A stretch of DNA of 9,572 nt, taken from Nonomuraea sp. (lineage in GTDB: Bacteria > Actinomycetota > Actinomycetes > Streptosporangiales > Streptosporangiaceae). The notes under the pieces are model-generated. The model was not told the DNA's origin. It made no database searches and was given only the letters and a program-made list of their open reading frames with translations. Location: positions 1 through 9,572 of the forward strand of contig JABFVJ010000301.1 of assembly GCA_013362835.1 (NCBI GenBank). The letters run 5' to 3'. Shown here piece after piece: positions 1-6,813 of the stretch; positions within the stretch are counted from its first letter, which is position 1; the number at the start of each line of letters is the position of its first letter. A program made the position numbers and the translations under genes.

Positions 1-1833
1 CCGCGCCTCGGCGAGGTCGCCCTCGTCGAGCGCGACCCGGCCGAGCCCGGCCAGGCAGCTCACGATCTGCTGCCTCGCGTCGACGTGCCGCAGCAGCCGC
101 AGGCCCGCCTCGTAGTGGCGCCGCGCGGCCGCCGGGTCGCCCGAGCGCCGCGCCACCTGGGCCAGGCCGACGTGGGCGTAGGACTGGCCCAGATGGTTGT
201 CCAGGCGCTCGCTGAGCGACAGGACCTCCTCGAACGCGCGCCCGGCCTCGTGCAGGCGGCCGGCCCGCAGGCCGACGTCGGCCCTGGTGCCCTGGGCGAT
301 CGTCTCCAGGATCGGGTCGCCGCGCCGCCTGGCCGTCTCCAGGGCGCCGGCCAGGGGCTCCTGGTCGCCGGTGGCCTGGGCCAGCATGATCAGGCCGACG
401 GCCTCGCCGTAGGCGTCCCTCGCGTCCACGCACAGCGCCAGGCCGATCTGTACGCACCGGGTCGCGAGCTCGGCGTCGCCCGTCGCGAGCGCGAGCTCCC
501 CGCGCAGGATCATGGCCTGGCCGCGCAGCCCTTCGGGCACCTCGGGGGCGTCGAGCGCGAGCAGCCGGTCGAGCCGCTCGGCGAGGTCGAGCCTGCGCCC
601 GCTCGCCATCAGCAGGTAGCGGACGTCGGTCAGCAGCTCCAGCGCGGGGCGCGGCGACCCGCTCGCCACGGCCCAGTCGCAGGCCGCGCCCACCTCGGCC
701 TTGAGCCCGTCGAAGAGGTTGACGAACCGCTCGACCACGGGCCACGACGTGCGCGTCTCCGGCGCGAGGGCGGCCTTGAACCGCGCGGCCAGCCCGGCCA
801 GGGCCGTGAGGTGGGCGTTCCGCAGGGTCACCTCCTCGCCGGACTCGGCCAGGCGCTCCAGGGCGTACTCGCGGACGGTCTCCAGCAGCCGGTAGCGGGC
901 CTGGCCGGCGACCTCGCCGTCGAGCACGACCAGCGACTTGTCGACCAGGTCGCACAGGCGCAGCAGCACGTCCTCCTCGGGCAGGCCGGGGCCGGCGCAC
1001 ACGCCTTCGGCCAGGTCGAGCGTCCAGCACGAGCGGAAGGTCGCGGCCCGGCGCAGCAGCAGCCGTTCCTGGGGGCTGAGCAGCCGGTAGCTCCAGTCGA
1101 CGGCGGCGCGTAACGTACGGTGGCGGGCGTGCGCGGTACGGGCCCCGCCCGCGAGCACCCGGAACCGGTCGTCGAGCCGCTCGACGAGCTGGCGTACGGA
1201 CAGCACCCTGACCATGGCGGCGGCCAGCTCGATCGCCAGCGGCAGCCCGTCGAGCGCCTGGCACAGCTCCACCACCAGCGGCGACGTCTCCCCCGTCAGC
1301 CCGAAGCCGGGCCGGGCGGCGGCGGCCCGCGCCACGAAGAGCCGCACGGCCTCGCTGTGCTCGCCGTCGAGGGAGAGCGGCGGCACCCGCCAGACGGTCT
1401 CGCCCGGCACGCGCAGCGGCTCGCGGCTGGTGGCCAGCACGGTCAGCCGAGGGCAGGCGCCGAGCAGGTCGCGGCAGAGCTCGGCGCACTCGGCGACCAC
1501 CGGCTCGCAGTTGTCGAGCACCAGCAGCACGCGGCGCGTGCCGATGGTCTCGGGCAGGTCGTCGGCGATGCCGAGCGCGGCCGAGACCCGCTCCTCCAGC
1601 TCGCCCTTCTCCAGGTCGGCCAGCTCGATCAGCCAGACGCCGTCGGGGTGCTCCGGGGCGATCCTGGCGGCCAGGCGCAGGGCCAGCCGGGTCTTGCCGA
1701 TGCCCCCGGCGCCGCATAACGTCACCACCCGCGACACGCGGCTGAGGTGCACGAGCTCATCGAGATCGGACTCCCGGCCGACGAACAGGTTCGGCTCGGC
1801 CGGCAGGTTGCAGAAGTCGGCAGTTCGCAGCAT
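1..1833 (-). CDS. LuxR-type NB-ARC/TPR transcriptional regulator, C-terminus missing
   Basis: Reading the minus strand from an ATG at 1833 gives 611 open codons that run off the left edge. The product resembles the large actinobacterial STAND ATPase regulators that usually end in a LuxR helix-turn-helix. That DNA-binding domain would lie outside the window and is not seen. The N-terminus has the usual LPAEPNLFVGRE entry (residues 10-21), a Walker A GAGGIGKTRL (41-50, Lys47), a Walker B LLVLDNC (103-109), ATSREPL (134-140) and GLPLAIELAA (196-205). RTLRAAVDWSYRLLSPQE follows near 239-256. The rest is helical and TPR-like, for example the stretch containing SYAHVGLAQVARRSGD near the left edge. 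There is no N-terminal OmpR-type DNA-binding domain, so it is not a SARP. A GTG directly upstream (1836) is an alternative start, and I see no clear Shine-Dalgarno. Leu39 and Leu241 are encoded by TTA. The gene lies 56 bp downstream of the PBP gene on the same strand. Its target genes cannot be told from this window. Confidence 0.88.
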   Translation of the reverse strand, partial: MLRTADFCNLPAEPNLFVGRESDLDELVHLSRVSRVVTLCGAGGIGKTRLALRLAARIAPEHPDGVWLIELADLEKGELEERVSAALGIADDLPETIGTRRVLLVLDNCEPVVAECAELCRDLLGACPRLTVLATSREPLRVPGETVWRVPPLSLDGEHSEAVRLFVARAAAARPGFGLTGETSPLVVELCQALDGLPLAIELAAAMVRVLSVRQLVERLDDRFRVLAGGARTAHARHRTLRAAVDWSYRLLSPQERLLLRRAATFRSCWTLDLAEGVCAGPGLPEEDVLLRLCDLVDKSLVVLDGEVAGQARYRLLETVREYALERLAESGEEVTLRNAHLTALAGLAARFKAALAPETRTSWPVVERFVNLFDGLKAEVGAACDWAVASGSPRPALELLTDVRYLLMASGRRLDLAERLDRLLALDAPEVPEGLRGQAMILRGELALATGDAELATRCVQIGLALCVDARDAYGEAVGLIMLAQATGDQEPLAGALETARRRGDPILETIAQGTRADVGLRAGRLHEAGRAFEEVLSLSERLDNHLGQSYAHVGLAQVARRSGDPAAARRHYEAGLRLLRHVDARQQIVSCLAGLGRVALDEGDLAEAR

Positions 1834-1889
1834 CACTGTGAGTGTGTCACCAACTACCGTTCGCGCCCAGACGTAATCGGCGGCGAACT

Positions 1890-3329
1890 CTAGGCGAGGG
1901 CGGCCTCCAGGACCGCGCGGGCGACGGTCGCGACCATGCCGGCCCTGGGGCCCGGGTTCTCCAGGACCACGCCGACCGCGACCTCCGGGGCGTCGGCCGG
2001 GGCGAACGCCGTGGCCAGCGCGTGGCCGCCGCCGGTGGCCGCGATCTTCGCGGCCACCTCGACGCCGGGGATGGCCGCCGCCGTGCCGGGGCCGCCCGGG
2101 TGGGTCACCGTCGTCATCATCGCCGCCAGGTAGCGGGCCTGCTCGGGCGACATGGTCCTGCGGTACGGCGTGGGCGCGGCCCGGTTGATGAGCGAGCCGT
2201 CCGGCAGGCGCACCTCCTCCACCAGGTACGGCCGCATCAGCACGCCGTTGTCGGCCACCGCCGCCGACAGCATGGCGATCATCAGCGGGGTGGCGCGGTC
2301 GTCGTGGTGCCCGATGGCCGACAGGGCGGTCTGCGGCCGGTCCATGCCCTCCGGATACCTGCTGGCCGTCGCGGGCAGCGGCACGCGCAGGTCGTCCGCG
2401 TTGAACCCGAACGCCTCCGCCTGGTCCCTGAGGATGTCCTGGCCGAGCTGGAGCCCGATGCCGGCGAACGCGGTGTCGCAGGAGCCCTGGAAGGCGTACA
2501 TGAGGGTGGGGCGGGCGTCGCCGCAGGGGGCGGTGTTGGAGACGTACGCCGAGGAGCCGGGCAGCCGCAGGCGGCCGGGGGCGTCCACCAGGGCGGTGGG
2601 CGTGTACTCGCCGGAGGCGAGCGCGGCCGTCGTCGTCACCAGCTTGAACGTGCCTTCCGGCGGATAGAGCCGGTTCAGCGCCCGGTTCAGCAGGGGTTGC
2701 GCGGGCAGCCGGCCGAGCCGGGCGAGCGTCGCGTCGAGGCGGGCGGCGTCGAAGGTGGCCAGGGCGTTCGGGTCGTAGGACGGGTAGCTGGCCAGGGCGA
2801 GGATCGCGCCGGTCGCCGGGTCGATCGCGACCACCGCGCCGGGCACGCCCGCGGCCTTGAGGCTGTGGTAGGCGGCCCACTGGGTGCGTTCGCTGATGGT
2901 CAGCCGGACGTCGGCGCCGCCCGCGTCGCCGTCGCTGACCATCGAGCGCACCCTGACCTTGGGGTCCTCGCCCGACAGGACGCCGTTCTCGGCCCCCTCG
3001 ACGCCGGTCGCGCGGTAGAGGGAGACGTGGCCGGTGACGGGGGCGTAGAGCTCGCCGTCGGTGTAGACCCGCTGGAACCGGTACGGCCCGCTCCCGGGCG
3101 CCGGGCGGCTCCTCGCCACGGTCGTGCCGTCGTAGGTGAGGATGTCGCCGCGCGGACGGGCGAACCTGGCGATGAGCGCGCGTTCGTTGCGGCGGTCGGC
3201 GTTGAGCGCCCGCGCGCCGAACGCCTGGACGACCGTGATGTGGGCCAGCAGCACGAACAGCATGACCCCGCAGAGCACGGCCACGCGGCCCAGCGGGACG
3301 TTGATCCGCTTCGCCCTGGGTCCGGCCAT
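1890..3329 (-). CDS. PbpA-like penicillin-binding protein with degenerate active site
   Basis: The 479-residue product has the layout and usual length of the class B PBP PbpA: a short cytoplasmic N-terminus, one membrane anchor (about 12-36), a dimerisation region with RGDIL...DGTTVARS (60-74), and a transpeptidase domain (about 140-475). Active members cross-link peptidoglycan outside the membrane using SxxK, SxN and KTG motifs. Here all three are altered. The SxxK site reads PPEGTFK with Gly226 where the acylated serine should be, though Lys229 is kept. SxN is S283-C284-D285. KTGT reads K428-I-A-A. The fold-forming surroundings, such as NRALNRLYPP, VVAIDPATGAILALAS and ATPLMIAMLSAAVADNGV, are intact and the frame is open. 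This suggests a preserved non-catalytic protein rather than a decaying gene. The start is ATG with AGGG just upstream. It follows the MerR gene by 36 bp without its own clear promoter. Its role is unknown; a scaffold or partner of an active PBP, or a ligand sensor, are possible. Confidence 0.9.
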   Translation of the reverse strand: MAGPRAKRINVPLGRVAVLCGVMLFVLLAHITVVQAFGARALNADRRNERALIARFARPRGDILTYDGTTVARSRPAPGSGPYRFQRVYTDGELYAPVTGHVSLYRATGVEGAENGVLSGEDPKVRVRSMVSDGDAGGADVRLTISERTQWAAYHSLKAAGVPGAVVAIDPATGAILALASYPSYDPNALATFDAARLDATLARLGRLPAQPLLNRALNRLYPPEGTFKLVTTTAALASGEYTPTALVDAPGRLRLPGSSAYVSNTAPCGDARPTLMYAFQGSCDTAFAGIGLQLGQDILRDQAEAFGFNADDLRVPLPATASRYPEGMDRPQTALSAIGHHDDRATPLMIAMLSAAVADNGVLMRPYLVEEVRLPDGSLINRAAPTPYRRTMSPEQARYLAAMMTTVTHPGGPGTAAAIPGVEVAAKIAATGGGHALATAFAPADAPEVAVGVVLENPGPRAGMVATVARAVLEAALA

Positions 3330-3365
3330 GATCCCTGGTCTAGCAACCGGACTGCCAAGGCGGGG

Positions 3366-3725
3366 CTACATGACGCTGCGGTAGTAGGAAATCTTGTGGT
3401 GGATGTAGCTCTGGCGCTCGGTCAGGTTGGCGATCTGGGCCTGCACCTGGCGATCGTGCTCCTCCAGAAGGCGGATGCGGTCGGGGATCGTGTGGTCGCC
3501 CCCGCGTACGAGCTCGGCGAAGCAGAGCATCTTGGCGATGGGCATGCCCGTGTCACGCAGGCAGCGGATCATGCCGAGCCAGCCCACGTCCTCCTGGCTG
3601 AACCTGCGCTGACCTGCGGCGTTGCGGCCGACGGGCTCCAGCAGGCCGATCTTCTCGTAGTAGCGCAGGGTGTCGAGGCTGAAGCCGGTCTCCTCGACGA
3701 CCTCGGCGGGTGTGTACACGCTCAC
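3366..3725 (-). CDS. MerR-family regulator, AdhR/NmlR-like
   Basis: The 119-residue product starts at GTG 3725. It has a winged HTH at residues 3-45 (YTPAEVVEETGFSLDTLRYYEKIGLL, then a wing with RNAAGQRRF), followed by a helical linker and a dimerisation coiled coil (about 80-115). MIRCLRDTGM puts Cys55 at the place of the regulatory cysteine of AdhR (Bacillus subtilis) and NmlR, family members that respond to aldehydes or other electrophiles. There is no C-terminal cysteine or histidine metal loop of the MerR/CueR/ZntR kind. Longer starts reaching 3818 would run through the operators and the divergent promoter. GTG 3725 lies exactly 7 nt after a -10 element, so it is the favoured start and the mRNA is probably leaderless; an in-frame GTG at 3719 is also possible. 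The gene is divergent from an aldo/keto reductase, its likely target, and carries its own operator, so autoregulation is likely. The effector is inferred, not shown. Confidence 0.93.
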   Translation of the reverse strand: MSVYTPAEVVEETGFSLDTLRYYEKIGLLEPVGRNAAGQRRFSQEDVGWLGMIRCLRDTGMPIAKMLCFAELVRGGDHTIPDRIRLLEEHDRQVQAQIANLTERQSYIHHKISYYRSVM

Positions 3726-3732
3726 GCGTCCC

Positions 3733-3763
3733 AGTCTTCCACCTGGAGGGCACTCCAGGTCAA
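3733..3763 (-). promoter_or_regulatory. Promoter of the MerR gene, 19-bp spacer, leaderless
   Basis: On the minus strand TTGACC (3763-3758) is followed by a 19-bp spacer and AAGACT (3738-3733). The GTG start comes 7 nt later, at 3725. The overlong 19-bp spacer is typical of promoters activated by MerR-family proteins, which untwist the DNA. The spacing would put the transcript start at or next to the GTG. Confidence 0.75.
3741..3760. promoter_or_regulatory. MerR operator 1
   Basis: This is a perfect inverted repeat: ACCTGGAG, four bases GGCA, CTCCAGGT. It fills most of the spacer of the promoter reading toward the MerR gene, the usual place for a MerR-family dimer. It shares its half-site with operator 2. 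Confidence 0.82.
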
Positions 3764-3767
3764 CGGC

Positions 3768-3798
3768 TTGACATGGAGCGCGCTCCAGGTCCGAGAGT
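3768..3798 (+). promoter_or_regulatory. Promoter of the aldo/keto reductase, 19-bp spacer, leaderless
   Basis: TTGACA (3768-3773), a 19-bp spacer and GAGAGT (3793-3798) are followed by 7 nt and ATG 3806. The geometry is identical to that of the divergent MerR promoter. The two -35 boxes are only 4 bp apart. There is no Shine-Dalgarno, and the predicted transcript start falls at the ATG. Confidence 0.75.
3771..3790. promoter_or_regulatory. MerR operator 2
   Basis: This inverted repeat has one mismatched pair: ACATGGAG, CGCG, CTCCAGGT. It lies in the spacer of the aldo/keto reductase promoter and overlaps the end of its -35 box. The right half-site is identical to that of operator 1, so one protein should bind both sites. 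Confidence 0.82.
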
Positions 3799-3805
3799 CG
3801 GCGCC

Positions 3806-4729
3806 ATGGACATCGCACTCGGCACGATCCCGTTCGGCACCACGGTCAGCCTGAAGGACTCCTTCGCCCTGCTCGACCGCTTCCACGAGGCCGGGGGCAC
3901 CCGGCTGGACACGGCGAACAACTATCCGTTCTGGGTGGAGGGGCGTACGGGCGACGAGAGCGAGGAGGCGATCGGGGCCTGGATGGCGGCGCGCGGCAAC
4001 CGGGACGAGATGTTCGTCAGCACCAAGGGCGGGGCGCGGCCGACCGTGGCGGGCGACCGTACGCTGGGGTCGGCCGAGGGGCTGTCGGCGGCGGCGGTCG
4101 CGCGGGCGGCGGAAGGCAGCCTGCGGAGGCTGCGTACCGACCACGTCGACCTCTACTGGTCGCACATCGAGGACCGATCGGTGCCGCTGATGGAGACGCT
4201 GGGCGCTCTCGACGCGCTGGCCGAGGAGGGGAAGGTGCGGGCGCTCGGGGCGAGCAACATCGCCACGTGGCGGCTGGAGCGGGCGCGGAACGTCTCGGCG
4301 GCGCGGGGCTGGATGCCGTACACGGGGGTGCAGCTGCGGCACACGTACCTGCGGCCGCGGCCGTTCACCGAACTGGCCGAGGGCGGGCACACGCTGGCCT
4401 CGGACGAGATGCTCGACTACGTGGCCGCCGAGCCGGACCTGACGCTGTGGTTGTACAACACGTTGATGGGCGGGGCGTACACGCGGGACGACCGGCCCGT
4501 GCCGGAGATCTACGACCACCCCGGCACCGCCCGCCGCCTCGCCGTGCTGCGCGAGGTCGCGGGTGAGCTGGGCGCCACGCCCAACCAGGTGGTGCTGGCG
4601 TGGCTGCTGGCCGACGGTCATGTGCCGATCGTCGGCGTCTCCACGACGGCCCAGCTGGAGGAGGCCATCGGCGCGGCGGACCTCAAGCTGGACCCGGAGC
4701 TGCGCGCCCGTCTGGACGCGGTCTCGTAG
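3806..4729 (+). CDS. Aldo/keto reductase
   Basis: The 307-residue product is an AKR-superfamily TIM barrel, expected to reduce aldehydes or ketones with NADPH in the cytoplasm. The catalytic tetrad is complete: Asp35 and Tyr40 in LDTANNYPFW, Lys74 in VSTKGG, and His120 in DLYWSHIED. The cofactor-binding end PIVGVSTTAQLEEAIGA (274-290) is present, as is ALGASNIATWRLERA (147-160), the usual SN-containing strand. Upstream in-frame codons reach 3710, but they would cross both operators and the promoter. ATG 3806 fits the promoter and begins with the typical MDIALGTIPFGT. Placement under a MerR-type operator suggests induction by the compound it removes, probably a reactive aldehyde; that substrate is inference. 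The stop codon lies inside the first copy of a 22-bp duplication, and the gene converges on the TetR gene. Confidence 0.93.
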   Translation: MDIALGTIPFGTTVSLKDSFALLDRFHEAGGTRLDTANNYPFWVEGRTGDESEEAIGAWMAARGNRDEMFVSTKGGARPTVAGDRTLGSAEGLSAAAVARAAEGSLRRLRTDHVDLYWSHIEDRSVPLMETLGALDALAEEGKVRALGASNIATWRLERARNVSAARGWMPYTGVQLRHTYLRPRPFTELAEGGHTLASDEMLDYVAAEPDLTLWLYNTLMGGAYTRDDRPVPEIYDHPGTARRLAVLREVAGELGATPNQVVLAWLLADGHVPIVGVSTTAQLEEAIGAADLKLDPELRARLDAVS

Positions 4730-4769
4730 CGGATCAGGGCACGGGGTCGGTCTCGTAGGGGTCAGGGCA
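4720..4769. repeat. Imperfect 22-bp direct repeat at the convergent gene ends
   Basis: Copy 1 (4720-4741) reads GGTCTCGTAG then CGGATCAGGGCA. Copy 2 (4749-4769) reads GGTCTCGTAG then GGGTCAGGGCA. The offset is 29 bp. Copy 1 holds the TAG stop of the aldo/keto reductase and copy 2 holds the stop of the TetR gene on the other strand. This looks like a small local duplication. Confidence 0.7.
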
Positions 4770-5400
4770 GGTGGTCGGCGAGGTAGCGGCGGACCAGTTG
4801 CTTGCATTCGGCGACCAGCTCGGGGTCGCCGCCCGGATCGACCCGGAAGGCGAGCTTCAGCACCGCGTCGGTCGCCTCGACGGCCACCACCAGCGCCCGG
4901 TCGAGGCCGGGCCCCGCGGGCGCGTCGAGCAGGGCGAGGGTGAGGGCGCGCAGCCGGTCGGCCACGACCACGTTGTTGTCGAGGGCGCCGTCGAGCGTCT
5001 GCTTGGTGCCTTCCAGCGGCGGCCCGCCGGGCGTGGGCAGCACCTCGCCGAAGTCGACCACCGCGAACCCCGGCGTGGTGCGCTTCATGTCGACGAACTC
5101 GTCGATGGCGAGGTCGACCAGGTCGGTCCAGTGGCCGAGGTCGGCGAGCGCGATGCGCTCGGTGACGCGTTCGAGGAACGCCTCGAGGTTGCGCAGGGCC
5201 AGCGCGCGCACCAGCCCCTGCTTGTCGTGGAAGAACTGGTAGAACGTGCCGATCGGGACCTCGGCGCGGCGCGCGACCTCCTTCGTGGTCAGCGCTTCGT
5301 AGCCCACCTCGTCGAGCAGCAGCGCGCACTCGTCGAGCATCCGCTCCACCCGCTCCACGCTCCGGCGCTGGGCGGGACGTCGGCGCAAGGTACTCGTCAT
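4762..5400 (-). CDS. TetR/AcrR-family transcriptional regulator
   Basis: The 212-residue product has an N-terminal TetR DNA-binding domain. After an arginine-rich tail, RVERMLDECALLLDEVGYEALTTKEVARRAEVPIG leads into TFYQFFHDKQGLVRAL, covering about residues 17-67, with the recognition helix near 48-57. The C-terminal ligand-binding and dimerisation part (about 75-210) is helical and diverged, so no ligand can be proposed. The start is the ATG at 5400, preceded by AGGA on the minus strand. The same frame is open further upstream, but only antisense to the glucosidase gene. The gene is divergent from the GH1 beta-glucosidase with an 87-bp gap, which makes that gene the first candidate target along with the regulator itself. 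It converges on the aldo/keto reductase with a 32-bp gap. Confidence 0.93.
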   Translation of the reverse strand: MTSTLRRRPAQRRSVERVERMLDECALLLDEVGYEALTTKEVARRAEVPIGTFYQFFHDKQGLVRALALRNLEAFLERVTERIALADLGHWTDLVDLAIDEFVDMKRTTPGFAVVDFGEVLPTPGGPPLEGTKQTLDGALDNNVVVADRLRALTLALLDAPAGPGLDRALVVAVEATDAVLKLAFRVDPGGDPELVAECKQLVRRYLADHLP

Positions 5401-5487
5401 GCCCCCATCCTGGCCTATTACCAGCAGGTACAGGCCGGCCACTTTGACTTCCGTTAACATGAGCCATACTCGCATAAAGGAGCCGAG
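5401..5487. promoter_or_regulatory. TetR / beta-glucosidase divergent control region
   Basis: This 87-bp gap must hold both promoters. Toward the glucosidase, TTGACT (5444-5449) lies 15 bp before CATACT (5465-5470), or 16 bp before ATACTC. AAGGAG (5477-5482) is placed 5 nt before ATG 5488. A short inverted repeat TACC-AGCA-GGTA (around 5419-5430) and GTTAAC at 5454-5459 are possible operator cores. Neither is long enough to assign with confidence. Confidence 0.45.
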
Positions 5488-6813
5488 ATGTTCTTTTGGG
5501 GTACGGCCACCGCCGCCTACCAGATCGAGGGCGCGGTCACCGAGGACGGCAGGGGCACGTCCATCTGGGACACCTTCTCCCACGAGCCGGGACGCACCAG
5601 GGACGGCCACACCGGGGACGTGGCCTGCGACCACTACCACCGCTGGCGCGAGGACGTCGCGCTCATGTCCGGCCTCGGCGTGAACGCCTACCGCTTCTCG
5701 ATCGCCTGGCCGCGCGTCCAGCCGCTCGGGGCGCTCGGGGCGGGCGGGGTCAACGCCAAGGGCCTCGACTTCTACGAACGCCTCACCGACGCCCTGCTGG
5801 AGGCCGGCATCCAGCCGGTGCCGACGCTCTTCCACTGGGACCTGCCCCAGCCGCTCCAGGACCGGGGCGGCTGGATGAACCGCGACACGTCCCACCGTTT
5901 CGCCGAATATGCGGCGATCGTCGCGGAACGCCTGGCCGACCGCATCCCCCTGTGGATCACCCTGAACGAGCCCTTCGTCCACATGGCCTTCGGCTACGCC
6001 ATGGGCGTCCACGCCCCGGGCCAGGCCCTCCTCCTCGACGCCGTCGCCGCCGGCCACCACCAGCTGCTCGGCCACGGCCTGGCGGTCGGGGCCCTGCGGG
6101 CGGCGGGCGCGCGGCAGGTGGCCATCACCAACAACTGCACCCCGGTCTGGCCCGCGTCGGACGAGGAGCCGGACGTCAAGGCCGCCGACGCCTACGACAT
6201 CCTGCACAACCGCCTGTTCAACGACCCCGTACTTCTCGGAAAATACCCCGATTTGTCGGCCTACGCCCCCACCCTCGACTTCCTCCACGACGGCGACCTG
6301 GAGACCATCTCGGCCCCCCTGGACGCCCTCGGCATCAACTACTACAACCCCACCAGGATCGCCGCCCCACCCCCGGGCGACCTCCTCCCCTTCACCGACA
6401 CCGGCATCACCGGACATCCCACCACCGCCTTCGGCTGGCCGGTCGTCCCGGACGGCCTCCGCGAGCTCCTGACCGGCCTCAAGATCAGGTACGGCAGCGC
6501 GCTCCCGCCGATCCTCATCACCGAGAACGGCTGCTCCCAGCCCGACGAGCCCACCGAGGACGGCACGATCGAGGACACCGCCCGCATCGCCTACCTCGAC
6601 GGCCACATCAAGGCGGTCGAGGCGGCGCGGGCGGAGGGCGTGGACGTACGCGGCTACTTCGTCTGGTCGCTGCTGGACAACTTCGAGTGGGCCGAGGGCT
6701 ACCACCAGCGCTTCGGCCTGGTGCACGTGGACTTCGCCACCGGCACGCGCACCCCGAAGGCGTCCTACGCGTGGCTGAGGGAGCGCATCAGGGCTCAGAA
6801 CACCGACACGTGA
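5488..6813 (+). CDS. GH1 family beta-glucosidase
   Basis: The 441-residue product is a glycoside hydrolase family 1 enzyme, expected to hydrolyse beta-glucosides such as cello-oligosaccharides by a retaining mechanism. Visible signatures are WGTATAAYQIEGA (4-16, Gln12 in the glycone site), FHWDLPQPL (115-123), ITLNEP with acid/base Glu161, ITENG with nucleophile Glu346, and FVWSLLDNFEWAEGY (391-405, with Trp393, Glu400 and Trp401 in the sugar site). There is no signal peptide, so it should be cytoplasmic and act on imported oligosaccharides. The N-terminus starts at MFFWGTATAAY, about ten residues shorter than usual in the family. The strong AAGGAG 5 nt upstream nevertheless supports this ATG. 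No sugar transporter genes are adjacent. The gene overlaps the convergent secreted-protein gene by 19 bp. A 6-phospho-beta-glucosidase activity cannot be excluded by eye but is less likely. Confidence 0.95.
   Translation: MFFWGTATAAYQIEGAVTEDGRGTSIWDTFSHEPGRTRDGHTGDVACDHYHRWREDVALMSGLGVNAYRFSIAWPRVQPLGALGAGGVNAKGLDFYERLTDALLEAGIQPVPTLFHWDLPQPLQDRGGWMNRDTSHRFAEYAAIVAERLADRIPLWITLNEPFVHMAFGYAMGVHAPGQALLLDAVAAGHHQLLGHGLAVGALRAAGARQVAITNNCTPVWPASDEEPDVKAADAYDILHNRLFNDPVLLGKYPDLSAYAPTLDFLHDGDLETISAPLDALGINYYNPTRIAAPPPGDLLPFTDTGITGHPTTAFGWPVVPDGLRELLTGLKIRYGSALPPILITENGCSQPDEPTEDGTIEDTARIAYLDGHIKAVEAARAEGVDVRGYFVWSLLDNFEWAEGYHQRFGLVHVDFATGTRTPKASYAWLRERIRAQNTDT

Noticed and set aside
85..1719. Long plus-strand frames over the left edge
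   Set aside because: They are antisense shadows of the NB-ARC/TPR regulator, which has clear Walker motifs on the minus strand.
1838..1850. A short inverted repeat GTGA-N5-TCAC upstream of the large regulator
   Set aside because: Four-base arms are too short to distinguish from chance, and no promoter elements accompany them.
1842..3854. A 670-codon plus-strand open frame
   Set aside because: It lies antisense to the PBP and MerR genes and crosses the MerR promoters. Its composition is the low-complexity Arg/Gly/Ala/Val typical of GC-rich shadow frames, with no domain.
3722..5467. A 581-codon minus-strand frame
   Set aside because: It covers the antisense of the aldo/keto reductase and an off-frame reading of the TetR gene. 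The true TetR frame has a clear DNA-binding domain.
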